In this document: one piece after another, positions 44,450 through 52,917 of the stretch | How positions within the stretch are numbered: the stretch's first letter is position 1 | Layout of the letters: every line of letters begins with the position of its first letter | Assembly: GCA_020633335.1 (NCBI GenBank) | Contig: JACKDU010000003.1 | Location: 558,001 to 622,000 of the forward strand | DNA from: Myxococcales bacterium | GTDB lineage: Bacteria; Myxococcota_A; Polyangia; Nannocystales; Nannocystaceae | Length of the DNA stretch: 64,000 nt | Direction: 5' to 3' | Program-made: the position numbers and the translations under genes | The notes under the pieces: model-generated | Told to the model about the DNA's origin: nothing | Database searches by the model: none | Seen by the model: only the letters and a program-made list of their open reading frames with translations

Positions 44450-45496
44450 ATGAGGTCGCCGCTCCTCTCCCTCTTGCTCCTGGTGACGTGGATCTCCTTC
44501 GGCGGGGTCGCGGAGGCCGATGAAGGGTCGGTCGAGGCCCGCAAGGTCGCGGTCCTGCCGCTGGTGGTCGAGGGGAGCATCGACGCGGACGCCCGGGCGA
44601 GCCTGACGGAGCGGCTCCGCAGCGGCCTCGAGCGCGGCGAGTTTGCGATCGCCCCCCAGGGCGAGGTCGACAACCTCGCCGAGAGCCCCTGCGACCGCCA
44701 GACCTGCTACGGCAAGCTCCGCTCCCAGCTCGGGGTCTCGCACCTCGTGCGGGCGACGGTGACGATCAAGAACCGCGACTACGACATGAAGGTCGAGCTG
44801 ATCGACGCCGAGAACGGCAACGTCGTCGCCAGCAGCCAGGATCGCTGCGACATCTGCGGCCTTGAGGAGGTCGGCGAGCAGATCGCCTCGCAGGGCGCGC
44901 TCCTGCGGGCGAAGATCGACGCGATGGGCTCTGGCCCGGCGATCCTCGCCCTCGAGAGCAAGCCCTCCGGCGCGACGGTGTCGATCGACGGCGAGATCGT
45001 CGGCTCGACGCCGCTCGAGCGCTCGGTGATCGCCGGCGCCCACGTGGTCCGCCTCACGCTCGACGGCTACGCCCCGGAGGAGCGCGAGGTCACCTTCGTC
45101 GCCGGGGTCACCGAGACGATCTCCTTCGAGCTCTCGCGGGCGGCCGGCAACGCCAAGACCCGCCTGATCGGGATCGCCTCGCTGGCGACCGGCATCGCCT
45201 TCCTCGGCGGCGGCATCGCCATGCTGGTGATGGACGACGTGATGACCCGGAGCACCGAGGTCCCGCGGATCCCCGACTGGAAGTGCGTCGGGGGCAAGGA
45301 CGCGGTCAAGGACGCCGACGGCGACTGCGAGAAGTACTACAACTTCTCGCTCGGCGGCGGGATCCTGGTCGGCGCCGGCGCGGCCCTGACGACCGCCGGG
45401 GCGATGATCATCCACCGCCACCGCGGGACCAAGCAGACCCTCGAGGCGCGGGCGGGGATCGGGCCCTTCGGGCTCTCGCTGAGCGGGCGCTTCTAG
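44450..45496 (+). CDS. PEGA-domain exported protein
   Basis: A 348-residue protein with a signal peptide (about 1-23). A domain of about 130 residues with VAVLPLVVEG and DRQTCYGKL resembles the alpha/beta part often found before PEGA in myxobacterial surface proteins. A PEGA domain (about 163-225; SKPSGATVSIDGEIVGSTPL) follows, then two hydrophobic segments (about 238-262 and 300-322). Cysteine pairs include CDRQTC and CDICG. It is likely an envelope protein anchored by the C-terminal helices. TAGCCT (44436-44441) ends eight bases before the ATG. It is divergent from the kinase gene and convergent with nqrM. Confidence 0.82.
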   Translation: MRSPLLSLLLLVTWISFGGVAEADEGSVEARKVAVLPLVVEGSIDADARASLTERLRSGLERGEFAIAPQGEVDNLAESPCDRQTCYGKLRSQLGVSHLVRATVTIKNRDYDMKVELIDAENGNVVASSQDRCDICGLEEVGEQIASQGALLRAKIDAMGSGPAILALESKPSGATVSIDGEIVGSTPLERSVIAGAHVVRLTLDGYAPEEREVTFVAGVTETISFELSRAAGNAKTRLIGIASLATGIAFLGGGIAMLVMDDVMTRSTEVPRIPDWKCVGGKDAVKDADGDCEKYYNFSLGGGILVGAGAALTTAGAMIIHRHRGTKQTLEARAGIGPFGLSLSGRF

Positions 45497-45538
45497 AGCG
45501 CCTGGTCTTCCGGGCAGGTGCGCCCGGCGGGGCAGCTC

Positions 45539-45718
45539 CTAGGCGGCGTCGCTCGGCTGGGCGCAGGCGTTGGGATCGCCGGTCGCCTCGCACGCACACT
45601 CGTCGCCGACGCCGCCGCAGGAGCCCCGGAGGCGGCGATTCGAGAAGATCACGCCGACCGCCATGCCGAGCATCGCGGCGCCGACGAGGCCGACGGCGAG
45701 GAGGATCGTCGTGAGCAT
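45539..45718 (-). CDS. nqrM: NqrM, Na+-NQR maturation protein (small gene)
   Basis: A 59-residue protein that begins with a single transmembrane helix (about 2-24; MLTTILLAVGLVGAAMLGMA) and continues GVIFSNRRLRGSCGGVG. Cysteines follow at 34, 41, 43 and 52. This matches the DUF539/NqrM family, whose membrane helix and cysteine-rich tail are needed to insert iron into the NqrD/NqrE site. The start shares its A with the stop codon of apbE (TGATG), and it is the last gene of the nqrABCDEF-apbE-nqrM cluster, the usual place. It is small enough to be missed by automatic calling. Confidence 0.9.
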   Translation of the reverse strand: MLTTILLAVGLVGAAMLGMAVGVIFSNRRLRGSCGGVGDECACEATGDPNACAQPSDAA

Positions 45719-46809
45719 CAGGTGCCCCCCAGCTTGGCCCGAGCCTCCGGCGCGCGCAAGGCGTCGAAGGCCGGGGTGGTGACGACCTCGAAGCCGTCGC
45801 CGGCGCGGACGATCATCATCACCGCCAGCGACGCGCGCTCGGCGAGCGCGAGCCCGTCGACCGGGCCGAGGACGTTGAGGGCGGTGGCGAGGGCGTCGGC
45901 GTGGGCGGCGTCGCGGTGGACCACGCTCACCGAGGCGAGCGCGTGCTCGATCGGCCGCCCGGTCCGCGGGTCGATGGTGTGGGAGACCCGCCTGCCGTCG
46001 AGCTCGCGGTACGAGCGGTAGTCACCCGAGGTGGCGAGGGCGCCGCTGGTCATCGGCAGCACCTCCTGGAGGGTCGGCGCGTCGGCGCGCGTGGCCGCCG
46101 GGCGCTCGATCCCGAGCCGCCAGGGGACGCCCTCGGCGTTGGTCCCGAGGACCCGGAACTCGCCGCCGACGTCGACCATGTAGCGGCGGTAGCCGAGCGC
46201 CTCGAGGGCGGCGGCGATCCGATCGGCGGCGTAGCCGGGGGCGATCGCCGAGAGGTCGATCTCGAGCTCCGGCCGCCCCTTGGTCGCGGTGCTGGCGGCC
46301 GCGTCGAGGCGGAGGAGCTTGTGGTCGACGAGGAGGCGGCGCTCGGCGAGCTCGGCCTCGCTCGGCGGCGGGCGATCGGCGTCGCCCCGCGGGCCGAAGC
46401 CCCAGGCCTCGAGGAGCGGCGGGATCGTGACGTCGAAGGCGCCCTCCGAGAGGGCCGCGACCTCCTCGGAGATCGTCAGGACCTCGAGCATCGGCCCCGA
46501 GAGCGGGAAGGGGTCGGCGCCGCGGTGGCGGTTGAAGCGGGTGATCTCGGAGTCGTCGATGTAGTTCGACATCAAGGCGTTGGCCTCGTCGAGCTGATCG
46601 CGGACCGCCTTCGAGATCGCCGCGTCGTCGAGGTCCGCGCCGACGACGGTGACCGCGAAGCTCGTGCCCATCGTCGGCCCCTTGACGCTGACGACCTCGG
46701 GACCCCGCGGCCACATCCGCCAGGCCGAGAGCCCGACGAAGGTCAAAATAGCGATGGGCAGCAGGATCCGCGCCTTGCTGCCCAGCTTCGCCTCCAGCGG
46801 ATCAACCAC
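45718..46809 (-). CDS. apbE: FAD:protein FMN transferase ApbE
   Basis: Transfers FMN from FAD to a threonine of NqrB and NqrC on the outer side of the membrane. The 363-residue protein has an N-terminal transmembrane anchor (about 13-31) rather than a lipobox. The ApbE fold shows GPTMGTSFAVTV, SNYIDDSEITRFN, MVDVGGEFRVLG and, near the C-terminus, SHTIDPRTGRPI and DALATALNVLG (metal/flavin binding). The metal-binding Asp/Thr region (ADALATAL) is intact. The gene overlaps nqrF by eight bases and nqrM by one, so it is translationally linked to both. Confidence 0.95.
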   Translation of the reverse strand: MVDPLEAKLGSKARILLPIAILTFVGLSAWRMWPRGPEVVSVKGPTMGTSFAVTVVGADLDDAAISKAVRDQLDEANALMSNYIDDSEITRFNRHRGADPFPLSGPMLEVLTISEEVAALSEGAFDVTIPPLLEAWGFGPRGDADRPPPSEAELAERRLLVDHKLLRLDAAASTATKGRPELEIDLSAIAPGYAADRIAAALEALGYRRYMVDVGGEFRVLGTNAEGVPWRLGIERPAATRADAPTLQEVLPMTSGALATSGDYRSYRELDGRRVSHTIDPRTGRPIEHALASVSVVHRDAAHADALATALNVLGPVDGLALAERASLAVMMIVRAGDGFEVVTTPAFDALRAPEARAKLGGT

Positions 46810-48037
46810 CGAAGTCGTCCAGGAGGATATTCTCCGGCTCGACGCCGAGGTCGGTGAGCATCTTGATCACCGCCGCGTTCATCATCGGCGGGCCGCACAT
46901 GTAGTACTCGCAGTCCTCGGGCGCCGGGTGGTCCTTGAGGTAGTTCTCGAGGAGCACCTGGTGGATGAAGCCCTTGTAGCCGGTCCAGTTGTCCTCGGGG
47001 AGCGGCTCGGAGAGCGCGAGGTGCCAGACGAAGTTGTCGTTCTCCTCGGCGATCTTGTCGAAGTGGTCGACGTAGAAGGCCTCGCGGAGGCTGCGGGCGC
47101 CGTACCAGAACGAGACCTTGCGCTTGGTGTGGATCCGCTTGAACTGGTCGAAGATGTGGGAGCGCATCGGCGCCATGCCGGCGCCGCCGCCGACGAAGAC
47201 CATCTCGGCGTCGGTGTCCTTGGCGAAGAACTCGCCGAAGGGCCCGGAGATCGTCACCTCGTCGCCCGGCTTGAGGCCGAAGATGAAGGACGACATGATC
47301 CCGGGCGGCGTCCCCTCAGGCGCCCGCGGGGGCGGCGAGGCGATGCGCACGTTGAGCATGATGATCCCGAACTCCTCCGGGTAGTTGGCCATCGAGTAGG
47401 CGCGGACGACCCCTTCGTCGACCTTCGAGACGTAGCGCCACATGTTGAACTTGTCCCAGTCGCCCCGGAACTGCTCCTCGATGATGAAGTCCTTGTAGTT
47501 GACCGTGTGCGGCGGGCACTCGATCTGGATGTAGCCGCCGGCCCGGAAGGGGACGGTCTCACCCGCGGGGAGCTCGAGGACCAGCTCCTTGATGAAGGTG
47601 GCGACGTTGCGGTTCGAGCGGACCTTGCACTGCCACTTGCGGACGCTGAAGATCTCGGGCTCGACCTCGATCTCCATGTCGCCCTTGACCTTGACCTGAC
47701 AGCTCAGGCGGCAGCCCTCGCGGGCCTCGCCCTTCGAGATGTGGCCGGCCTCGGTCGGCAGCATCGCCCCGCCGCCCGACTTGACGTGGACCTTGCAGAC
47801 GCCGCAGCTCCCCTTGCCGCCGCAGGCGGAGGGGATGAAGATCTTGTTGTCGGAGAGGGTGTTGAGGAGGGTCGAGCCCGCCGGCACCCGGAGCGCCTTG
47901 TCCGGGTCGTGGTTGATCGTGATCGTCACCGCCTCGGTGTTGACGAGCTTCGACTTGGCGGCCATCAGCACGAGCACGAGGAGGAGGATGACGAAGGTGA
48001 ACATCGCCATCCCGAGGATGATTGTCGTCGTCATCAT
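46802..48037 (-). CDS. nqrF: Na+-NQR subunit F (NADH-oxidising)
   Basis: Takes electrons from NADH and passes them through FAD and a [2Fe-2S] cluster. The 411-residue protein starts with a transmembrane helix (about 3-26). The ferredoxin domain has CGGKGSCGVC with Cys 72, 78, 81 and a fourth at 113, giving the CX5CX2CX31C pattern of NqrF. FAD-binding RAYSMANYPEE (about 212-222) and NADH-binding GGGAGMAPMRSHI (about 275-287) with the CGPPMM end follow. Length is typical. It lies 34 nt downstream of nqrE; the small gap is the only non-trivial spacing in the cluster. Confidence 0.97.
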   Translation of the reverse strand: MMTTTIILGMAMFTFVILLLVLVLMAAKSKLVNTEAVTITINHDPDKALRVPAGSTLLNTLSDNKIFIPSACGGKGSCGVCKVHVKSGGGAMLPTEAGHISKGEAREGCRLSCQVKVKGDMEIEVEPEIFSVRKWQCKVRSNRNVATFIKELVLELPAGETVPFRAGGYIQIECPPHTVNYKDFIIEEQFRGDWDKFNMWRYVSKVDEGVVRAYSMANYPEEFGIIMLNVRIASPPPRAPEGTPPGIMSSFIFGLKPGDEVTISGPFGEFFAKDTDAEMVFVGGGAGMAPMRSHIFDQFKRIHTKRKVSFWYGARSLREAFYVDHFDKIAEENDNFVWHLALSEPLPEDNWTGYKGFIHQVLLENYLKDHPAPEDCEYYMCGPPMMNAAVIKMLTDLGVEPENILLDDFGG

Positions 48038-48071
48038 GGTTGGGCTTGCTCCGTGATGGTGGGCGGGCCGC

Positions 48072-48689
48072 TTAGAGCTGGATCCCGGAGAAGGCCAGGA
48101 AGCCGATCGCCATCAGGCCGGTGACGATGAAGGTGATCCCGAGGCCGCGGAGGGCGGCGGGGACGTTCGAGTAGCGCATCTTCTCGCGGATCGCCGCGAG
48201 CGCGACGATCGCCAGGGCCCAGCCGACGCCGGAGCCGAAGCCGAAGACCGCGGCCTCGCCGAAGGAGTACTCGCGCTGCTCCATGAAGAGCGAGGCCCCG
48301 AGGATCGCGCAGTTGACCGCGATCAGCGGGAGGAAGACCCCGAGCGCGTTGTAGAGCGCCGGCGCGTAGCGATCGAGGGTCATCTCGACGATCTGCACGA
48401 GCGCCGCGATCGTCCCGATCTGGGCGAGGAGCGAGAGGAAGGAGAGGTCGACGGTCGCCAGGTCAGGGGAGATCCAGGCGAGCGCGCCCTCCTTGAGGAG
48501 GCCGTTGATGATCGCCTGGTTGACCGGGACCGCGAGCGAGAGGACGAAGGTGACCGCGGCCCCGAGGCCGAGGGCGGTCTCCACCTTCTTCGACACGGCG
48601 AGGAACGAGCACATGCCGAGGAAGAAGGCCAGCGCCATGTTCTCGACGAACACGGCCTTGATCGCCAGGTTCAGGTAATGCTCGAGCAT
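48072..48689 (-). CDS. nqrE: Na+-NQR subunit E
   Basis: An integral membrane subunit with six transmembrane helices, homologous to NqrD. The 205-residue protein has the conserved half-site cysteines in FLGMCSFLAVSKKVETA (Cys 27) and VNCAILGASLFM (Cys 127), which with NqrD bind the membrane iron centre. NqrM is thought to load this site. The gene follows nqrD by 3 nt. Confidence 0.97.
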   Translation of the reverse strand: MLEHYLNLAIKAVFVENMALAFFLGMCSFLAVSKKVETALGLGAAVTFVLSLAVPVNQAIINGLLKEGALAWISPDLATVDLSFLSLLAQIGTIAALVQIVEMTLDRYAPALYNALGVFLPLIAVNCAILGASLFMEQREYSFGEAAVFGFGSGVGWALAIVALAAIREKMRYSNVPAALRGLGITFIVTGLMAIGFLAFSGIQL

Positions 48690-48692
48690 GGG

Positions 48693-49316
48693 CTACTCCG
48701 TCTCCACCTGGTCGGTCTTGTAGGTCCGAAGGATCCAAATGAAGATCCCGATGAGGAAGAAGGCGCTCGGCGACATCACCATCAGGCCGTTGGGCGTGTA
48801 CCAGCCGCCCTCGGTGACCGGCGAGAGGAGGGTGATCCCGAAGAGCTTGCCGGAGCCCAGGAGCTCGCGGAAGAAGGCGACCACCAGGAGCACCAGCGAG
48901 TAGCCGATGCCGTTGCCGATCCCGTCCCAGACCGCGAGGCGGGGGCCGTTGGCCATGGCGAAGGCCTCGGCCCGGCCCATCACGATGCAGTTGGTGATGA
49001 TCAGGCCGACGAAGACGCTGAGCTGCTTGGCGACGTCGTAGACGAAGGCCTTGAGGACCTGGTCGGTGAGGATCACCAGGGAGGCGATGATCGTCAGCTG
49101 GACGATGATCCGGATGCTCCCGGGGATCTTGTTGCGGATCAGCGAGATCGCCAGGTTGGAGAGGGTCGTCACCGCCGTCAGGGCGATCGACATGACGACC
49201 GCGGTCTCCATCTTGGTGGTGACCGCCAGGGCCGAGCAGATGCCGAGGACCTGGAGGGCGATCGGGTTGTTGTTGAAGAGCGGATCGACGAGCGCGCTCT
49301 TGGTCTTCTTGTCCAT
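48693..49316 (-). CDS. nqrD: Na+-NQR subunit D
   Basis: The partner membrane subunit of NqrE, 207 residues with six helices. Conserved cysteines are at 27 (in LGICSALAVTTKMET) and 110 (in ITNCIVMGRAEAF). Its stop-side neighbour nqrE begins three bases later, and its own ATG shares one base with the nqrC stop (TAATG), so translation is coupled. Confidence 0.97.
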   Translation of the reverse strand: MDKKTKSALVDPLFNNNPIALQVLGICSALAVTTKMETAVVMSIALTAVTTLSNLAISLIRNKIPGSIRIIVQLTIIASLVILTDQVLKAFVYDVAKQLSVFVGLIITNCIVMGRAEAFAMANGPRLAVWDGIGNGIGYSLVLLVVAFFRELLGSGKLFGITLLSPVTEGGWYTPNGLMVMSPSAFFLIGIFIWILRTYKTDQVETE

Positions 49317-50092
49317 TACGACCTCCCCTCGCGGAAGTTGCTCAGGTAGGGGCCGAAGCCGTTCTCACCCAGCCAGAACTGGACGAGCTTGGTGACGCCG
49401 TTGCTGGTGATGGTCGCGCCGGAGAGCCCGTCGACCGCGAAGGGGGCGCTCTCGGGCGAGCCCGCCTGCCCCTTGATCACCTGGATCGCCGGCTTCCAGC
49501 TCGCGTCGTAGGCCTTGCGACCCGGCCAGAGCGACTTCCACTTCGGGTTGTCGACCTCGCCGCCGAGGCCCGGGGTCTCGCCGTGCTCGTAGAAGGTGAT
49601 GCCCTTGATCGTGTTGCCGTCGGCGTCGAGGGCGAGGAAGCCGTAGAGCACCGACCAGAGGCCGTAGCCCTGGATCGGCAGGATCAGCGACTTGACCTCG
49701 TCGCCGGCGACGACCTGGTAGACCTTCGCGTTCTTGGGGAGGCGGAGGACCTTGGCGTCGTTCGGCGGGGCGGCCGCGCTGGTCGCCGGGTCCTTCATCG
49801 CCCGCTGCATGTCGAAGGTCGCGGCCTCGACCCCGGCGTCGATGGAGCCGGCCTTGAGGTCGATGACCACCGGCCGGATGTTCTCCTCGTAGCACTTGTT
49901 GATCGCCTCGGGGGTCGTCGCGTCGGCCGCGCAGGCGACACCGGCGACCGAGATGACCTGCTTGCGCTGGTCGAGGGTCTTGTTCGCCTCCTGCATCGGC
50001 TTGAGCGCGACCGCCGCGCTGGCCACCAGGACCCCGCAGACGACCGAGACGGCGCCGGCGAAGAAGATGGTGTATGGGGTGCTATGCGCCAT
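49316..50092 (-). CDS. nqrC: Na+-NQR subunit C (FMN-binding)
   Basis: A 258-residue subunit with one N-terminal transmembrane helix (about 8-30) and a periplasmic FMN-binding domain. The FMN is esterified to a threonine in SGATITSNG, with Thr 229 the acceptor in the D-G-x-S-G-A-T-x-T motif recognised by ApbE. YGLWSVLYGFLALD and the GETPGLGGEVDNPKW segment are family hallmarks. The apbE gene lies in the same cluster. It overlaps nqrB by 11 nt. Confidence 0.97.
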   Translation of the reverse strand: MAHSTPYTIFFAGAVSVVCGVLVASAAVALKPMQEANKTLDQRKQVISVAGVACAADATTPEAINKCYEENIRPVVIDLKAGSIDAGVEAATFDMQRAMKDPATSAAAPPNDAKVLRLPKNAKVYQVVAGDEVKSLILPIQGYGLWSVLYGFLALDADGNTIKGITFYEHGETPGLGGEVDNPKWKSLWPGRKAYDASWKPAIQVIKGQAGSPESAPFAVDGLSGATITSNGVTKLVQFWLGENGFGPYLSNFREGRS

Positions 50093-51308
50093 TGCGCGCC
50101 ATCCTCCGCTTGATGTTGGCCTGGACGAAGAAGTGGTCGATGAGCGGGGCGAACATGTTCATGAAGAGGATCGCCAGCATCATCCCCTCGGGGTACGCCG
50201 GGTTGACCACGCGGACCAGGACGACGAGGACGCCGATCCCGAGGCCGTAGATCAGCTTGCCGGTGTTGGTGAAGGCCGAGGAGACCGGGTCGGTGGCCAT
50301 GAAGACGGTGCCAAAGGCCCAGCCGCCGAGGACCATGTGCCACTGCCAGGAGACGTTGAACATCGGGTTGGTCTCCGAGCCGACCCCGTTGAGGAGGGTG
50401 GCCAGGAGGATCGTGCCGACCGCGACCCCGAACATCGTCCGCCAGGAGCCGACGCCGGTCAGGATCAGGACGGCCGCGCCGATCAGGCAGCAGAGCGCCG
50501 AGGTCTCGCCCATCGAGCCCGGGATCGTGCCGATGAAGGCGTCCATCCAGGTGATCGTGCCGCTCTCGAGCGCGCCGTTCTCGGCCGCCGCCTTGGCGAG
50601 CCAGGTCGCCCCGGACATGCCGTCGGCGAGCATCGTCGGCTGCACCGCCCGCCAGACCGCGTCGCCCGAGATCGCCGCCGGGTAGGCGAAGAAGAGGAAG
50701 GCGCGCGAGGTCAGCGCGGGGTTGAGCACGTTCATGCCGACGCCGCCGAAGACCTCCTTGCCGAGGATCACGCCGAAGGCGATGCCGACCGCGACCTGCC
50801 AGAGCGGGATCGTCGGCGGCAGGATCAGCGGGAAGAGGAGGCCGGTGACCAGGAAGCCCTCGGTGATCTCGTGGCGGCGGGCGACGGCGAAGAGCGCCTC
50901 GATGTTGCCGCCGACGATCATCGTCACCAGGTAGACCGGCAGGAAGTAGAGGAGGCCGTGGATCCCGCAGGCGAGGAGGTCGCCGGGGTCAAAGCCGAGC
51001 CCCATCGCCTGCATCAGCGAGGTCCGCCAGTCCTCGAGCGGGGCAGCGCCCGCCGCGATCGCGGCGTTGGCCTGGAGGCCGGTGTTGTAGCAGGCGAAGA
51101 GGACGCACGGGATCAGGGCGATGAAGACCGTGATCATCATCCGCTTCTGATCGATGGCGTCGCGGACGTGGGAGTCGCCCTTGGTCACCTGCCCCGGGGT
51201 GTAGAGGAAGGTGTCGGCCGCCTCGTAGAGCGGGTACTGGGACTCGAGCTTGCCGCCCTTCTCGAAGAGGTGGCCGAGCTGGTCTAGCTTGTCGCGGAGG
51301 AACTTCAT
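50082..51308 (-). CDS. nqrB: Na+-NQR subunit B (FMN/riboflavin, membrane)
   Basis: A 408-residue integral membrane subunit with about ten helices that carries covalent FMN and riboflavin and the ion path. The FMN acceptor threonine is in GMSGATWLAK (Thr 235). NPALTSRAFLFFAYPA and the GWAFGTVFMATDPVS stretch near the C-terminus are conserved in NqrB and its RnfD relatives; the long N-terminal part and gene order show NqrB. It overlaps nqrA by four bases (ATGA). Confidence 0.97.
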   Translation of the reverse strand: MKFLRDKLDQLGHLFEKGGKLESQYPLYEAADTFLYTPGQVTKGDSHVRDAIDQKRMMITVFIALIPCVLFACYNTGLQANAAIAAGAAPLEDWRTSLMQAMGLGFDPGDLLACGIHGLLYFLPVYLVTMIVGGNIEALFAVARRHEITEGFLVTGLLFPLILPPTIPLWQVAVGIAFGVILGKEVFGGVGMNVLNPALTSRAFLFFAYPAAISGDAVWRAVQPTMLADGMSGATWLAKAAAENGALESGTITWMDAFIGTIPGSMGETSALCCLIGAAVLILTGVGSWRTMFGVAVGTILLATLLNGVGSETNPMFNVSWQWHMVLGGWAFGTVFMATDPVSSAFTNTGKLIYGLGIGVLVVLVRVVNPAYPEGMMLAILFMNMFAPLIDHFFVQANIKRRMARNGA

Positions 51309-52681
51309 GCGCCTTCCTTCTCGATGACGGTGAGGTTCTGGCGGAGCTTGTAGCCCCAGTTCTCCTTGCCCGGGTCGACGAAGGAGCAGAGCGCGAGGTC
51401 CTCCTCGTCGAGCTCGAGGGCGCCGAGCTTGATCGCGTTGTCGGTGTCGTTGACCGCGAGCGCGCGCAGGAGGAAGGTCGGCATGATGTCGAGCGGCATC
51501 ACCTTCTCATAGAGGCCGAGCGGCACCATCGCCCGGTGGGAGCCGTGGGTGGTGGTGGTGAAGGGGAAGCGCCGGCGGAGGAGCTTGCCGAGGTAGATCC
51601 CGATCACCGAGAACTTGTCGGTGCCGAGGCCGAGCCAGCCGAGGAACTCGCGCTCGGTGCCCTCGCGGAGGCACGAGATCTGCTGGTGGTAGCGGCCGAG
51701 GTAGCCGTGGATCTCGCCCATCGCCTTGCGGCCGCCGAAGACCGACCCCGAGATCACCCGGTTGTCGCCGTCGGCGAGCTCGCCGCGGATCAGGTCGTCA
51801 AGGTGGGCGCCGACGCGGGTGCGGAGGAGGCGGGGCGACTTGGTCACCGGGCCGGCGAGGGAGACCACGCGGCTCGGGTCGAGGAGACCGCTCTTGAAGA
51901 GGCGACCGATCGCGATCACCTCCTGGAAGCCGATGTACCAGACGTTCTTGCCGCGCTCGACCGGGTCGAGGAGGTGGATGTGGGTGCCGACGTTGCCGTA
52001 CGGGTGGAGCCCCTCGAAGGCCTCGAGGCGGACGCCCTGGACGTTGCCGGCGTTGATCTTCGAGCGCGCGCCGACGCAGAGGTAGGTCTTGGGCGCGAGC
52101 TTGGCGACGGCCGCGAGGCCGCGGTGGAAGTCGGCCTCGTTGCCCTCGAGGATCTCGTCCGGGCTCGGGGCGAGCGGGTTGGAGTCGGTCGCGGTGACGA
52201 AGAGCGCCTTCGGCTCGGTGCTCGGATCGGCGACCTTGGCGAAGGGGCGGGTGCGGATCGCGGTCCAGCTCCCGCTCTCGAGGAGGAGCGCCTTGATCTC
52301 GGCGGCCCCGAGCTCGCCCGGCTCCTTGCCGGTGAAGGCGGCGTACTTGACCTCGTCGCCCTCGCCGATCGTGCCGGCCTGCTCGTTGGCGCTGAGCTCG
52401 ATCACCAGCGAGAGGAGGGCACGCTTCTCGCCGCGGTTGATCGCGACGACGGTGCCTGCGCCCGGCGCGGTGAAGAGCACGCCCGGGGTCTTGCGATCCT
52501 CGAAGAGGACCTGGCCGCGCTTGACCGCGTCGCCGACCTTGACCTCCATGCGCGGCTTCATGCCGATGTAGTCGGCGGCGACGAGAGCGACGCGCGAGGG
52601 TTGCTTGGCGTCGTGGATGACCTGCTGGGGATCACCAGTGATCGGCAGGTTCAGCCCCTTCTTGATCGTGTGTACAGCCAT
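51305..52681 (-). CDS. nqrA: Na+-NQR subunit A
   Basis: The peripheral cytoplasmic subunit of the Na+-NQR complex, 458 residues, associated with quinone binding. The start MAVHTIKKGLNLPITGDP is typical of NqrA. VGDAVKRGQVLFEDRKTPGV and AIGRLFKSGLLDPSRVVSLA are family-like segments. The ATG at 52681 has AGGGA shortly upstream, so a longer in-frame reading from 52744 is rejected. It is the first gene of nqrABCDEF-apbE-nqrM. The complex oxidises NADH with quinone and exports sodium. The 236-nt region upstream (to 52917) shows no clear promoter or small gene. Confidence 0.97.
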   Translation of the reverse strand: MAVHTIKKGLNLPITGDPQQVIHDAKQPSRVALVAADYIGMKPRMEVKVGDAVKRGQVLFEDRKTPGVLFTAPGAGTVVAINRGEKRALLSLVIELSANEQAGTIGEGDEVKYAAFTGKEPGELGAAEIKALLLESGSWTAIRTRPFAKVADPSTEPKALFVTATDSNPLAPSPDEILEGNEADFHRGLAAVAKLAPKTYLCVGARSKINAGNVQGVRLEAFEGLHPYGNVGTHIHLLDPVERGKNVWYIGFQEVIAIGRLFKSGLLDPSRVVSLAGPVTKSPRLLRTRVGAHLDDLIRGELADGDNRVISGSVFGGRKAMGEIHGYLGRYHQQISCLREGTEREFLGWLGLGTDKFSVIGIYLGKLLRRRFPFTTTTHGSHRAMVPLGLYEKVMPLDIMPTFLLRALAVNDTDNAIKLGALELDEEDLALCSFVDPGKENWGYKLRQNLTVIEKEGA

Positions 52682-52917
52682 GGAATTTCCCTGAGATAGG
52701 AGCTTCTGGGCGGCCTTCGGGTGCGCCCGGGCGGAGCCAGTCATGGCGAACCGGTCCGTGACGTCGCTGGCGGCGCGGCGGGCCTATGTTTTCGCTCCAC
52801 CTAGGCCCAGAGGCCAAGAGGCGGTCGCGTGTGTGGGGTCACAATCGATCGTCACGGGCGCTCGTGGAGGCGCGTCTACGCTGGCGGACTCTTGGGGCCT
52901 CGCCAGGTGATCAGTGA

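Noticed and set aside
45518..46021. A 167-codon plus-strand gene after the PEGA gene
   Set aside because: Its region is fully explained by nqrM and the end of apbE on the minus strand, which have clear family features.
49316..52681. Rnf complex instead of Nqr
   Set aside because: NqrA and an NADH-binding NqrF with a ferredoxin domain are present, and RnfB/RnfC ferredoxin-type subunits are absent.
51305..52744. A longer NqrA starting at 52744
   Set aside because: The extra 21 residues are unlike NqrA and the ATG at 52681 has a good ribosome binding site.
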